DNA from: JAYZVT01 sp050248375
GTDB lineage: Bacteria > Pseudomonadota > Alphaproteobacteria > Rhizobiales > Methyloligellaceae
Direction: 5' to 3'
NCBI GenBank assembly: GCA_050248375.1
Contig: JBFWSL010000224.1
Location: 1 to 6,056 of the forward strand
DNA: 6,056 bases
Position 1 is the first letter of the stretch; every line of letters starts with the position of its first letter. Below the pieces are notes generated by a model, which saw nothing but the letters and a program-made list of their open reading frames with translations, was not told where the DNA came from and did no database searches. Made by a program: the position numbers and the translations under genes. This document shows positions 1 to 4,975 of this stretch, one piece after another.

Positions 1-8
1 CCCCGCGA

Positions 9-60
9 GGGGGGGGGTCGGCCCGCGGGACGGGGGGGGGGTGGTCTGTCTGTGTGTGTC
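9..60. repeat. Low-complexity G-tracts and TG dinucleotide run
   Basis: There are G homopolymers of 9 at 9-17 and 10 at 32-41, with a GGG at 27-29, followed by a TG-rich stretch at 42-58. The plus strand could form a G-quadruplex because it has at least four G-tracts within about 35 bases. Such runs are also typical of low-quality sequence near a contig end, so an assembly or base-calling artefact is a real alternative. Confidence 0.55.
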
Positions 61-102
61 ACCCCCACCCGCCAGCCTTTGCCCTTCGGGCCAAGGCCGG
101 CG

Positions 103-125
103 ACCTCCCCCGTCGAGGGGGAGGT
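103..125. repeat. Palindromic unit, 9-bp perfect stem (ACCTCCCCC)
   Basis: ACCTCCCCC at 103-111 is exactly complementary to GGGGGAGGT at 117-125, with a five-base loop GTCGA. It has no T-run on either side, so it is not an obvious intrinsic terminator. CCTC(C/T)CCC...GGG(G/A)GAGG palindromes like this are common dispersed intergenic repeats in alphaproteobacteria (general knowledge, not searched here). The hairpin at 357-379 looks like a relative and has the same GGTGG right flank. Confidence 0.65.
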
Positions 126-162
126 GGCGGAGTGCGCCGCGCCGCAACGCACGCGCCGCTGC

Positions 163-212
163 CCGGACGGGCGTGTCCTCGGGCTTGCCAGAGGCAAGAC
201 CCGTGGGTCCGG
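163..212. repeat. Imperfect nested palindrome
   Basis: CTTGCC at 184-189 pairs with GGCAAG at 193-198 around an AGA loop. The stem is extended by GGG (181-183) with CCC (200-202) past one bulged A. The outer bases CCGGAC at 163-168 match GTCCGG at 207-212. This nested structure could fold on either strand and fits a degenerate intergenic repeat unit. No function can be assigned. Confidence 0.45.
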
Positions 213-267
213 CAATGACGAGGAAAGGACAGGAGAGGACGATAGAGCTTGCGCGAGCTTCTGGCTC

Positions 268-353
268 CGAAACCCCGGGCTTGGCCCGGGGTCCATGCGG
301 CTTGGGGGCCCGACTGCGCATGTCGCCGGACCCCGGCCTTCGCCGGGGTTTCG
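268..353. repeat. Inverted pair of palindromic units (BIME-like, 86 bp)
   Basis: Two perfect palindromes sit head to head. The left unit is ACCCCGGGC (272-280), loop TTG, GCCCGGGGT (284-292). The right unit is ACCCCGGC (330-337), loop CTTC, GCCGGGGT (342-349). The units are also complementary to each other: CGAAACCCCGG (268-278) matches CCGGGGTTTCG (343-353), and CCGGGGTCC (286-294) matches GGACCCCGG (328-336). ATGCG (295-299) and CGCAT (317-321) add an inner stem. This is the layout of a bacterial interspersed mosaic element; the BIME name is by analogy only. Confidence 0.7.
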
Positions 354-356
354 TAC

Positions 357-379
357 CCTCTCGTCCCCCAGGGGAGAGG
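357..379. repeat. Palindromic unit with 2-nt bulge (CCTCTC...GAGAGG)
   Basis: CCTCTC at 357-362 pairs with GAGAGG at 374-379. A GT bulge (363-364) separates this from an inner CCC (365-367) with GGG (371-373), leaving a three-base loop. It follows the paired units at 268-353 almost directly and carries the same GGTGG right flank as the hairpin at 103-125, suggesting copies of one repeat family. Confidence 0.55.
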
Positions 380-467
380 TGGATCTGAGCGGGGAACGCG
401 GGCGGCCATAGCCGGCGACGGCCAGTCGAGCCGGAGGACGGCAGGATAGAAAGGCCGGGCGATGGAG

Positions 468-488
468 TCCCCGGGTCTGGCCCGAGGA
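468..488 (-). terminator. Possible weak terminator hairpin downstream of tauC
   Basis: On the minus-strand RNA, UCCUCGGG pairs with CCCGGGGA through eight pairs including one U-G wobble, around a CCAGA loop. It lies about 47 nt past the tauC stop. No U-tract follows directly, so it could act as a Rho-assisted end or 3' stabiliser, or be only a degenerate copy of the ACCCCGGGC repeat at 272-292. Confidence 0.3.
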
Positions 489-534
489 TAAACGCCGCGC
501 AATCCGGGAGCGACGAGCGGGCCGCTGGTCCCGT

Positions 535-1395
535 TTAGCCCCGGCCCTTCCAGGGCACCGCCTTGCGCTCGACCCATCGCATGAACAGGTCGAAGGTGTA
601 GGCGATCACGCCGATGACGATGATGCCCATCACCACCACGTCGGTGACGAGGAATTCCGACGCGCTCATGATCATGGCGCCGAGGCCTTCCTGCGTGGCG
701 ACCAGCTCGGCGGCGACCAGCGTGGTCCAGCCGAAGCCGATGGCGATGCGCATGCCGGTGAGGATTTCCGGCATGGCCCCTTTCAGGATCACATGCCAGA
801 GAACCTGCGCGCGGCTGGCGCCGAGCGAATAGGCCGCGTGGATCTGCTCGATGGCCACCGAGCGCACGCCCGCGCGGGTGTTGAGCACGATGGGCGCGAA
901 CATGGCCAGGAACAGCAGCACCAGCTTCTGCGTCTCGCCGATGCCGAACCAGATCACCGTCAGCGGCAGGTAGCCGAGCGGGGGCAGCGGCCGGTAGAAC
1001 TCGATGGGCGGATCGAACACGCCCCGGATCACCCGGTTCGTGGCCATGGCGATGCCGATCGGAATACCGAACGCGACGGCGAGGAGGAAGGCCACGAAGA
1101 TGCGCAGGAAGCTCGCATGGGTGTGCTGCCACAGCGTCCGGTCCTGGTAGCCGTCCGTCATCACGCTGACGAACTTGCCCCATACGGCGGCCGGCGAGGG
1201 CAGGAACAGCGGCTGGATCAAAGGCTTCTCGCCCATCGTCGCCAGGTACCACAGCACGAACAGGATGATCGTGGTGCCGATGGCGATGGCCGTGCTGTTG
1301 CCGGTTCCCGGGGCGCCATAGGAGTCGCCGGGCTTGGCCGGCGCCGCCGCGAACAGCTTGCGCCAGCCGCCCTCGTTATGGGCCACGTCAGCCAT
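535..1395 (-). CDS. tauC: Taurine/sulfonate-type ABC transporter permease (TauC-like)
   Basis: This is an inner-membrane permease of the TauC/SsuC branch (binding-protein-dependent transport system inner membrane component family). It should form the homodimeric channel that passes substrate released by the periplasmic TauA-like protein. At 286 residues it is near the usual length of about 275. Hydrophobic segments lie near residues 34-52, 97-118, 142-151, 156-172, 215-232 and 252-272. The run IEFYRPLPPLGYLPL (131-145) followed by VIWFGIGETQK is typical of this subfamily, and the EAA loop that docks on the ATPase spans about 187-212 (AAYSLGAS to MPEILTG). The start is well supported: GGAGGAGG lies six bases upstream, and the ATG overlaps the end of tauB by 8 bp, implying translational coupling. 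It is the last gene of the operon. Substrate is inferred from TauA. Confidence 0.93.
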   Translation of the reverse strand: MADVAHNEGGWRKLFAAAPAKPGDSYGAPGTGNSTAIAIGTTIILFVLWYLATMGEKPLIQPLFLPSPAAVWGKFVSVMTDGYQDRTLWQHTHASFLRIFVAFLLAVAFGIPIGIAMATNRVIRGVFDPPIEFYRPLPPLGYLPLTVIWFGIGETQKLVLLFLAMFAPIVLNTRAGVRSVAIEQIHAAYSLGASRAQVLWHVILKGAMPEILTGMRIAIGFGWTTLVAAELVATQEGLGAMIMSASEFLVTDVVVMGIIVIGVIAYTFDLFMRWVERKAVPWKGRG

Positions 1396-2320
1396 CCAGG
1401 CCTCCTCCGGCGAGCTCGTCGCCGTGAATGATGGAAAGGACCTTCTCGCGCATCCTGATGAAGTCGGGATCGGATTTCACCTTGCGCGCGTCCCGGCACT
1501 TGAAGAAGCGCTGGTTGAAGTCGAGGTCGTATTCATGGGTGATGCGCCCGGGCCGCGGCGACATGACGATCAGCCGCGTGGCCAAGAACAGCGCTTCCTC
1601 CACCGAATGGGTGATGAAGAACACCGACTTGTGGGTCTCCCGCCAGACGTCGAGGATCAGTTCCTGCATCATGTCGCGCGTCAGCGCGTCGAGCGCGCCG
1701 AGCGGCTCGTCCATCAGCAGCGCCGCCGGGTCGGAGGTCAGTGCCCGCGCCAGGCCGACCCGCTGCTGCATGCCGCCCGAAAGCTCGTAGGTGTTCTTGT
1801 CCTCGAAATCCTTCAGGCCGACGAGATTGATGTATTTGCGCGCGATGCGCCGCCGCTCCTCCCTGGGCACGCCTTGCAGCTTGAGCCCGAAGGTGACGTT
1901 CTGGAGCACCTTCAGCCAGGGCAGCAGCGCGTGCTTCTGGAACACCACGCCACGGTCTGCGCCCGGCCCCGTCACCGTCCTGCCCCCGAGCGTCACCCGA
2001 CCCGAGCTGGGGCTTATGAAGCCGGCGAGGAGATTCAGAAACGTTGTCTTGCCGCAGCCCGAAGCGCCGAGCGCCACGACGAAATCGCCGGGCGCGATGG
2101 TGAGCGATACATTTTCGAGGGCATGGACGCCGCGGCCGTCGCGCGTGGGATAGATGACCGAGATCTTTTCGGCCCGCAATACGCCGTCCCCGTTGACCGG
2201 AGCGGTGGGCTTGCGTCGTGCCGCCGGGGCGGCGGGTTTCTGTCGTGCCGCCGGGGCGGCGGCCCGCCCCGCTCCGGCTTTTTTCCGCACCGTCTTCACG
2301 GCGCCTTTCGCCTTCGCCAT
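1388..2320 (-). CDS. tauB: Taurine/sulfonate-type ABC transporter ATP-binding protein (TauB-like)
   Basis: This is the cytoplasmic ATPase that powers the transporter. All nucleotide-binding motifs are intact: Walker A GASGCGKTT (85-93), Q-loop Gln128, signature LSGGMQQR (180-187), Walker B LLMDEP (201-206, Asp204 and Glu205), D-loop (GALD, 208-211) and switch His238. The protein has 310 residues against about 255 for E. coli TauB. The excess is mostly an N-terminal stretch of about 46 residues rich in Lys, Ala, Pro and Arg, with the nine-residue unit AAPAAR(Q/R)KP repeated in tandem. The fold proper starts near GVLRAEKISV (46-55). The ATG at 2320 has an AGGGGGA ribosome site directly upstream. 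GTG at codon 47 (the Val of GDGVLRAEK) would remove the extension, so the start deserves checking. It shares an 8-bp overlap with tauC. Confidence 0.92.
   Translation of the reverse strand: MAKAKGAVKTVRKKAGAGRAAAPAARQKPAAPAARRKPTAPVNGDGVLRAEKISVIYPTRDGRGVHALENVSLTIAPGDFVVALGASGCGKTTFLNLLAGFISPSSGRVTLGGRTVTGPGADRGVVFQKHALLPWLKVLQNVTFGLKLQGVPREERRRIARKYINLVGLKDFEDKNTYELSGGMQQRVGLARALTSDPAALLMDEPLGALDALTRDMMQELILDVWRETHKSVFFITHSVEEALFLATRLIVMSPRPGRITHEYDLDFNQRFFKCRDARKVKSDPDFIRMREKVLSIIHGDELAGGGLDG
2215..2262 (-). repeat. 27-bp tandem duplication inside tauB 5' end
   Basis: A 21-base block at 2215-2235 recurs exactly at 2242-2262, an offset of 27 bases or nine codons. In the protein this gives two copies of AAPAAR(Q/R)KP (residues 21-29 and 30-38), with a decayed third start TAP. 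The repeat keeps frame, consistent with slippage or unequal exchange in a region tolerant of length change. Confidence 0.8.
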
Positions 2321-2356
2321 TGGTCCCCCTTCCTCCGGCAGGCTCTCAACATAGCA

Positions 2357-2387
2357 CGGGCGCGCTCCCGGGTGGGGAGCGCGCCCG
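2357..2387 (-). other. Intercistronic hairpin between tauA and tauB (13-bp stem)
   Basis: CGGGCGCGCTCCC at 2357-2369 is perfectly complementary to GGGAGCGCGCCCG at 2375-2387, with a five-base loop. On the operon strand it begins 15 nt after the tauA stop and ends 36 nt before the tauB ATG. No U-run follows on that strand, so a full intrinsic terminator is unlikely. Strong hairpins after binding-protein genes in ABC operons are known to protect the upstream message from 3' decay (for example the REP element after malE), giving excess binding protein. That role here is inferred. On the plus strand TTTT follows a few bases later, but nothing is transcribed toward it. Confidence 0.8.
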
Positions 2388-2402
2388 CCTCAATTTTGTG
2401 CG

Positions 2403-3422
2403 TTACTTGCAGCCTTTCAGGGCAGCCTGGGCGAATTTGTCGTTCACGACCGCGCCGTAGTCCGGCAGCAGCTTCTCGATCTTCTTCTGCTCCAGCAGGA
2501 ACTCGGACGTGGCCAGCAGCGCCTTGGCCGCGCCGCTGTCCTTGCCGCCGCCAAGCCAGGTGGCGGACGCCTGCTGCTCGAGCGAGGGGAAGTCGTACAG
2601 ATCGAGAACGCCCTTCACGTCGGCGGGCTTGCCGCCCACCAGCTTCACGATCTTCTTGGCGTTGTCGGAGTCGGGGCCGAACGCGTCCGGCTTGTCCCGG
2701 TAGGCCTTGTCGGCATCGGCGATGATCGAGACGAACTTGCACATGAAGTCCGCGTTCTTGGAGGCGAACTCCTTGCCGACCATCATGCCGTCGAAGGTCG
2801 CCTTGCCGAGCTTGGCCAGGTCGCCCGAGGTCAGCAGCACCTTGCCGGTCTTCTTGACGCGGCCCAGCGCCGGATCCCACACGAAGGTGGCGTCGATGTC
2901 GCCGCGCTCCCATGCGGCGGCGATGGCGTTGGGCTGCATGTTGAGCAGGTTCACTTCCTTCGGGTCGATCTTGTGGTGCTCGAGCGCGAACAGCATGTGG
3001 AAGTGGGTGGTCGAAACGAAGGGAACCGCGACCTTCTTGCCCTTCAGGTCGGCCATCTTCTCGATGCCCGAGCCGTTGCGCACCACGAGCGCTTCGGCGT
3101 CGTTGATGTTCTCGGTGATCCAGAACAGCTCGATGGGCAGGTTGCGGCTCACCGCGGCGGCGATGGGGCTGGAGCCGGCCAGCGCGATGTCGACGTCGCC
3201 CGAGGCCATGGCGGTGATCACCTTGGCGCCGGAATCGAACTTCTCCCAGCGGATCTTGTAGCCGGTCGCCTTCTCGAATTCGCCGTCCGCGATGGCGACC
3301 TTCCAGGGGTTGTAGATGAGCTGATAGCCGATGGTGACTTCCTTGTCGGCCGCAAAGGTCATGCTGACGCTCATGGCCAGCGCCGCGGCGCCACCGAGCA
3401 CCGCAGCAAACAGCTTCTTCAT
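2403..3422 (-). CDS. tauA: Taurine/sulfonate-type ABC transporter substrate-binding protein (TauA-like)
   Basis: This is a periplasmic binding protein (339 residues) that captures substrate and delivers it to the TauBC-like complex. A Sec signal peptide is evident (MKKLFAAVLGG, then a hydrophobic core), with likely cleavage near TFA-AD, residues 24/25. The mature protein matches E. coli TauA as I remember it, in order: GYQ...NPWKVAIADGEFEKATGY (32-55), WEKFDSGA (59-66), ASGDVDIALAGSSPIA (73-88), LPIELF (95-100), EALVV (110-114), VPFVSTTHFHML (133-144), MQPNAIAAAWERGDIDATFVWDPA (162-185). The GSSP, STTH and VWDPA motifs belong to the taurine/sulfonate-binding subfamily. I chose the ATG at 3422 because GGAGGG precedes it by four bases; an in-frame ATG at 3434 would overlap that site. 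The mature protein has only two Cys (228 and 338), which might pair. The aminotransferase lies 57 bp upstream and tauB 82 bp downstream. Substrate could also be another amino-sulfonate. Confidence 0.92.
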   Translation of the reverse strand: MKKLFAAVLGGAAALAMSVSMTFAADKEVTIGYQLIYNPWKVAIADGEFEKATGYKIRWEKFDSGAKVITAMASGDVDIALAGSSPIAAAVSRNLPIELFWITENINDAEALVVRNGSGIEKMADLKGKKVAVPFVSTTHFHMLFALEHHKIDPKEVNLLNMQPNAIAAAWERGDIDATFVWDPALGRVKKTGKVLLTSGDLAKLGKATFDGMMVGKEFASKNADFMCKFVSIIADADKAYRDKPDAFGPDSDNAKKIVKLVGGKPADVKGVLDLYDFPSLEQQASATWLGGGKDSGAAKALLATSEFLLEQKKIEKLLPDYGAVVNDKFAQAALKGCK

Positions 3423-3426
3423 ATTG

Positions 3427-3432
3427 CCCTCC
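3427..3432 (-). promoter_or_regulatory. Strong ribosome binding site of tauA
   Basis: GGAGGG on the minus strand, four bases before the ATG at 3422, fixes the tauA start at that codon instead of the in-frame ATG at 3434. It is the best ribosome site in the operon, in keeping with high expression of a periplasmic binding protein. Confidence 0.75.
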
Positions 3433-3448
3433 ATTCCGGTTGTACGCC

Positions 3449-3467
3449 TCCGGTGCCAATCACCGGA
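3449..3467 (-). other. Intercistronic hairpin upstream of tauA (7-bp stem)
   Basis: TCCGGTG at 3449-3455 and CACCGGA at 3461-3467 form a perfect seven-pair stem with a five-base loop. On the operon strand it begins 12 nt after the aminotransferase stop and lies 17 nt before the tauA GGAGGG site. No U-tract follows, so read-through into tauA is expected. It could stabilise either message end or partly attenuate transcription. Together with the hairpin at 2357-2387 it brackets tauA. Confidence 0.7.
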
Positions 3468-3479
3468 TACGCGCAGGGT

Positions 3480-4796
3480 TTAGTCCTTGAACTCCTCAAG
3501 CGTCGTCCTCAGGATGGCGCATATCTCGTCGATATGCTCGCGCTCGCTTATGAACGGCGGCGCCACGATACCGGAATCGCCCGTGAATTTCACATGCAGG
3601 CCATTCCAGAATAGCTGTTTTTGCAGCTGTGTCCCGCGCAACCCCGGAACCCGTCCGGGCGCGACGTCGATACCGGCGATCAGGCCGAAGCCGCGGATGT
3701 CCGTGACCAGCTTGACGTCCTGAAGCGCATAGATCTTGTCGAGGAAATATTCCGACAGGCCCGCGGCGCGCTCGAACAGCTTCTCCTTGCGGTAGATTTC
3801 CTGCGTGGCAAGGCCGGCGGCGCAGGCGGCGGGATGCGCGGAGTAGGTATAGCCGTGGAAGAACTCGATGGCCCCCTCCGGCGCGGAGTTGATGATGGTG
3901 TCGTAGACGGTGTCGGTGACGCCGATCGCGCCCATGGGCTGGGCCGCGTTGGTGATGGCCTTGGCCATGGTCATGATGTCCGGGGTCACGCCGAAGCTCT
4001 GGGCCGCGAAGGGCTGGCCCGTGCGTCCGAAGCCGCAGATCACCTCGTCGAACACCAGCAGGATGCCATGCCGGTCGCAGATTTCGCGCAAGCGGTCCAG
4101 GTAGCCCTTGGGCGGCACCAGGCAGCCGGTGGACCCGGCGATGGGTTCCACGAAGCACGCGGCGATGGTCGTGCCGCCATAGGTGTCGCAGATGCGCTGC
4201 AGGTCGTCGGCGAGTTCCGCGCCGGTCTCCGGCTGACCCCGGGTGAACCGGTTCTCCTCGAGCCAGGTGTGCCGCATGCACACCACGTTCGGCATCACGC
4301 CGGTGAAGGTCTCGCGGTTCTTGACCATGCCGCTCAGCGACGTGCCGCCGATGTTGACGCCGTGATAGGCCCGCTCGCGCGAGACGAAGCGGGTCCGCTG
4401 GCCTTCGCCGCGGGCGCGGTGGTAGGCCATGGCGATCTTCAGCGCCGTATCGATGGCTTCCGAGCCGGAGTTCACGAAGAACACGTGGTTGAACTCGTCG
4501 GGCAGCAGGTTCGCCACCTTGCCGGCCAGCTCGAAGCCTCCCGGATGCCCCATGTTGAAGGGGGGGCAATAGTCGTTGCTGAGAAGCTGCTGGTGGACGG
4601 CCTCGGCGATTTCCTTGCGGCCGTGGCCGGCTGCGACCGCGAACAGCCCGGACGAGCCGTCGAGGATCCTGCCGCCCTTGTGGTCCCACAGGTGGACGCC
4701 CTCGCTCTTCACAACCAGGCGGGGGGAGTTCTTGAAATCGCGGTTCGCCGTGAACGGCATCCATTGGGGTTCGAGAGAATTGGCCGTGAATTGCAT
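3480..4796 (-). CDS. Class III aminotransferase, omega-amino acid:pyruvate type
   Basis: This is a PLP-dependent fold-type I enzyme, predicted to move a terminal amino group from an omega-amino acid or amino-sulfonate to a keto acid, probably pyruvate, in the cytoplasm. The 438 residues fit the family. Visible landmarks: WMPFTANRDF (12-21), phosphate-binding GSE (111-113), YHGVN (144-148), FDEV with Asp250 for the pyridine nitrogen, FGRTG (256-260), and Schiff-base Lys279 in MAKAITNAAQPMGA, 29 residues after Asp250 as expected. HGYTYSAHP (314-322) completes the site. The sequence follows Pseudomonas beta-alanine/omega-amino acid:pyruvate aminotransferases closely, whereas classical Tpa has a different N-terminal pattern (both from memory). 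Lys403 sits where these relatives have the carboxylate-binding Arg414. The ATG at 4796 is chosen for family length; the frame stays open upstream to a TTG at 4892 (ATGs at 4808 and 4850). It is the first operon gene, divergent from the MocR-type regulator. Substrate may be taurine, hypotaurine, homotaurine or beta-alanine. Confidence 0.9.
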   Translation of the reverse strand: MQFTANSLEPQWMPFTANRDFKNSPRLVVKSEGVHLWDHKGGRILDGSSGLFAVAAGHGRKEIAEAVHQQLLSNDYCPPFNMGHPGGFELAGKVANLLPDEFNHVFFVNSGSEAIDTALKIAMAYHRARGEGQRTRFVSRERAYHGVNIGGTSLSGMVKNRETFTGVMPNVVCMRHTWLEENRFTRGQPETGAELADDLQRICDTYGGTTIAACFVEPIAGSTGCLVPPKGYLDRLREICDRHGILLVFDEVICGFGRTGQPFAAQSFGVTPDIMTMAKAITNAAQPMGAIGVTDTVYDTIINSAPEGAIEFFHGYTYSAHPAACAAGLATQEIYRKEKLFERAAGLSEYFLDKIYALQDVKLVTDIRGFGLIAGIDVAPGRVPGLRGTQLQKQLFWNGLHVKFTGDSGIVAPPFISEREHIDEICAILRTTLEEFKD

Positions 4797-4916
4797 GCTG
4801 TGTCTCATCCGCCGGGGGCGGAGCCTCCAGGAAAGGCCGCAAACCGCCATTTTCGAATTTCGCTGGAAGGGCGAGGCGGCCTGTTGTTCCAAACGCAGGG
4901 CAACGCTACCTTTTCA

Positions 4917-4963
4917 TTTGGACCCATTATAGAGCCAGACTGGATTTTTTCGTGGGGCCAGTC
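4917..4963. promoter_or_regulatory. Candidate operator for the MocR-type regulator (TGGA repeats)
   Basis: TTGGACCCAT (4918-4927) and CTGGATTTTT (4940-4949) form an imperfect direct repeat sharing TGGA, spaced 22 bp apart, about two helical turns. The second copy also takes part in two inverted repeats: CCAG-A-CTGG (4935-4943) and GACTGG (4938-4943) with CCAGTC (4958-4963) across 14 bp. As I recall, Rhodobacter capsulatus TauR binds direct repeats of the type CTGGACYTAA in the tpa promoter. Both copies here match that at roughly seven of ten positions. Assignment is by resemblance and position. Confidence 0.5.
4926..4931 (-). promoter_or_regulatory. -10 box of the aminotransferase-tauABC operon promoter
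   Basis: On the minus strand a perfect TATAAT occupies 4931-4926. At 17-bp spacing the -35 position (4954-4949) reads CACGAA, which is far from TTGACA. A good -10 with no -35 suggests an activator-dependent sigma-70 promoter, fitting a MocR-type activator bound to the repeats overlapping this site. Transcription would start near 4919, giving a leader of about 120 nt before the ATG at 4796. Confidence 0.55.
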
Positions 4964-4975
4964 AGCGGGTAAGGC

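Larger units (their letters stand above)
1..534. other. Gene-free intergenic region rich in G-tracts and palindromic units
   Basis: I see no credible gene between the window edge and the end of tauC. Frames that stay open here give Arg/Pro/Gly-rich translations without recognisable motifs or ribosome sites. The stretch instead contains two long G homopolymers and a short TG repeat (1-60), several palindromic units (103-125, 163-212, 272-292, 330-349, 357-379) and a degenerate hairpin at 468-488, all listed separately. It probably lies between the end of the transport operon and whatever gene is to the left. A small RNA cannot be excluded, but no promoter-plus-terminator pair stands out. Confidence 0.7.
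4797..4975. promoter_or_regulatory. Divergent intergenic regulatory region
   Basis: These 179 bp separate the start of the aminotransferase operon from the MocR-type regulator gene. The half next to the regulator (4911-4963) is notably AT-richer than its surroundings and holds the promoter and operator-like repeats listed separately. The other half (4797-4900) would be a leader of the operon transcript. By comparison with tauR-tpa in Rhodobacter, the regulator probably binds here and controls the operon, possibly its own gene as well. Confidence 0.7.

Noticed and set aside
103..379. Possible CRISPR array in the palindromic repeat region
   Set aside because: The palindromes differ from one another, are irregularly spaced and occur in opposite orientations. 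There are no uniform repeats with unique spacers.
59..1252. Minus-strand open frame (397 codons) through tauC into the repeat region
   Set aside because: It is a frame-shifted shadow of tauC, rich in Arg, His and Pro, that continues through the palindromic repeats. No motif or ribosome site supports it.
1334..2725. Long plus-strand open frame (463 codons) across tauB and tauA
   Set aside because: It runs antisense to two clear transporter genes. Its translation is Arg/Pro/His-rich with no family motif, and its openness follows from high GC in the real genes.
2403..3422. SsuA (alkanesulfonate) or nitrate/bicarbonate binding protein instead of TauA
   Set aside because: The run FDSGA, ASGDV, GSSP, PFVSTTH and AAW.RGDID matches TauA better than these relatives, and the two-domain NrtA/CmpA proteins are longer.
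4797..4925. Riboswitch in the operon leader
   Set aside because: I could not recognise any conserved riboswitch core or a terminator/antiterminator pair. The short inverted repeats here are what one expects in GC-rich DNA.
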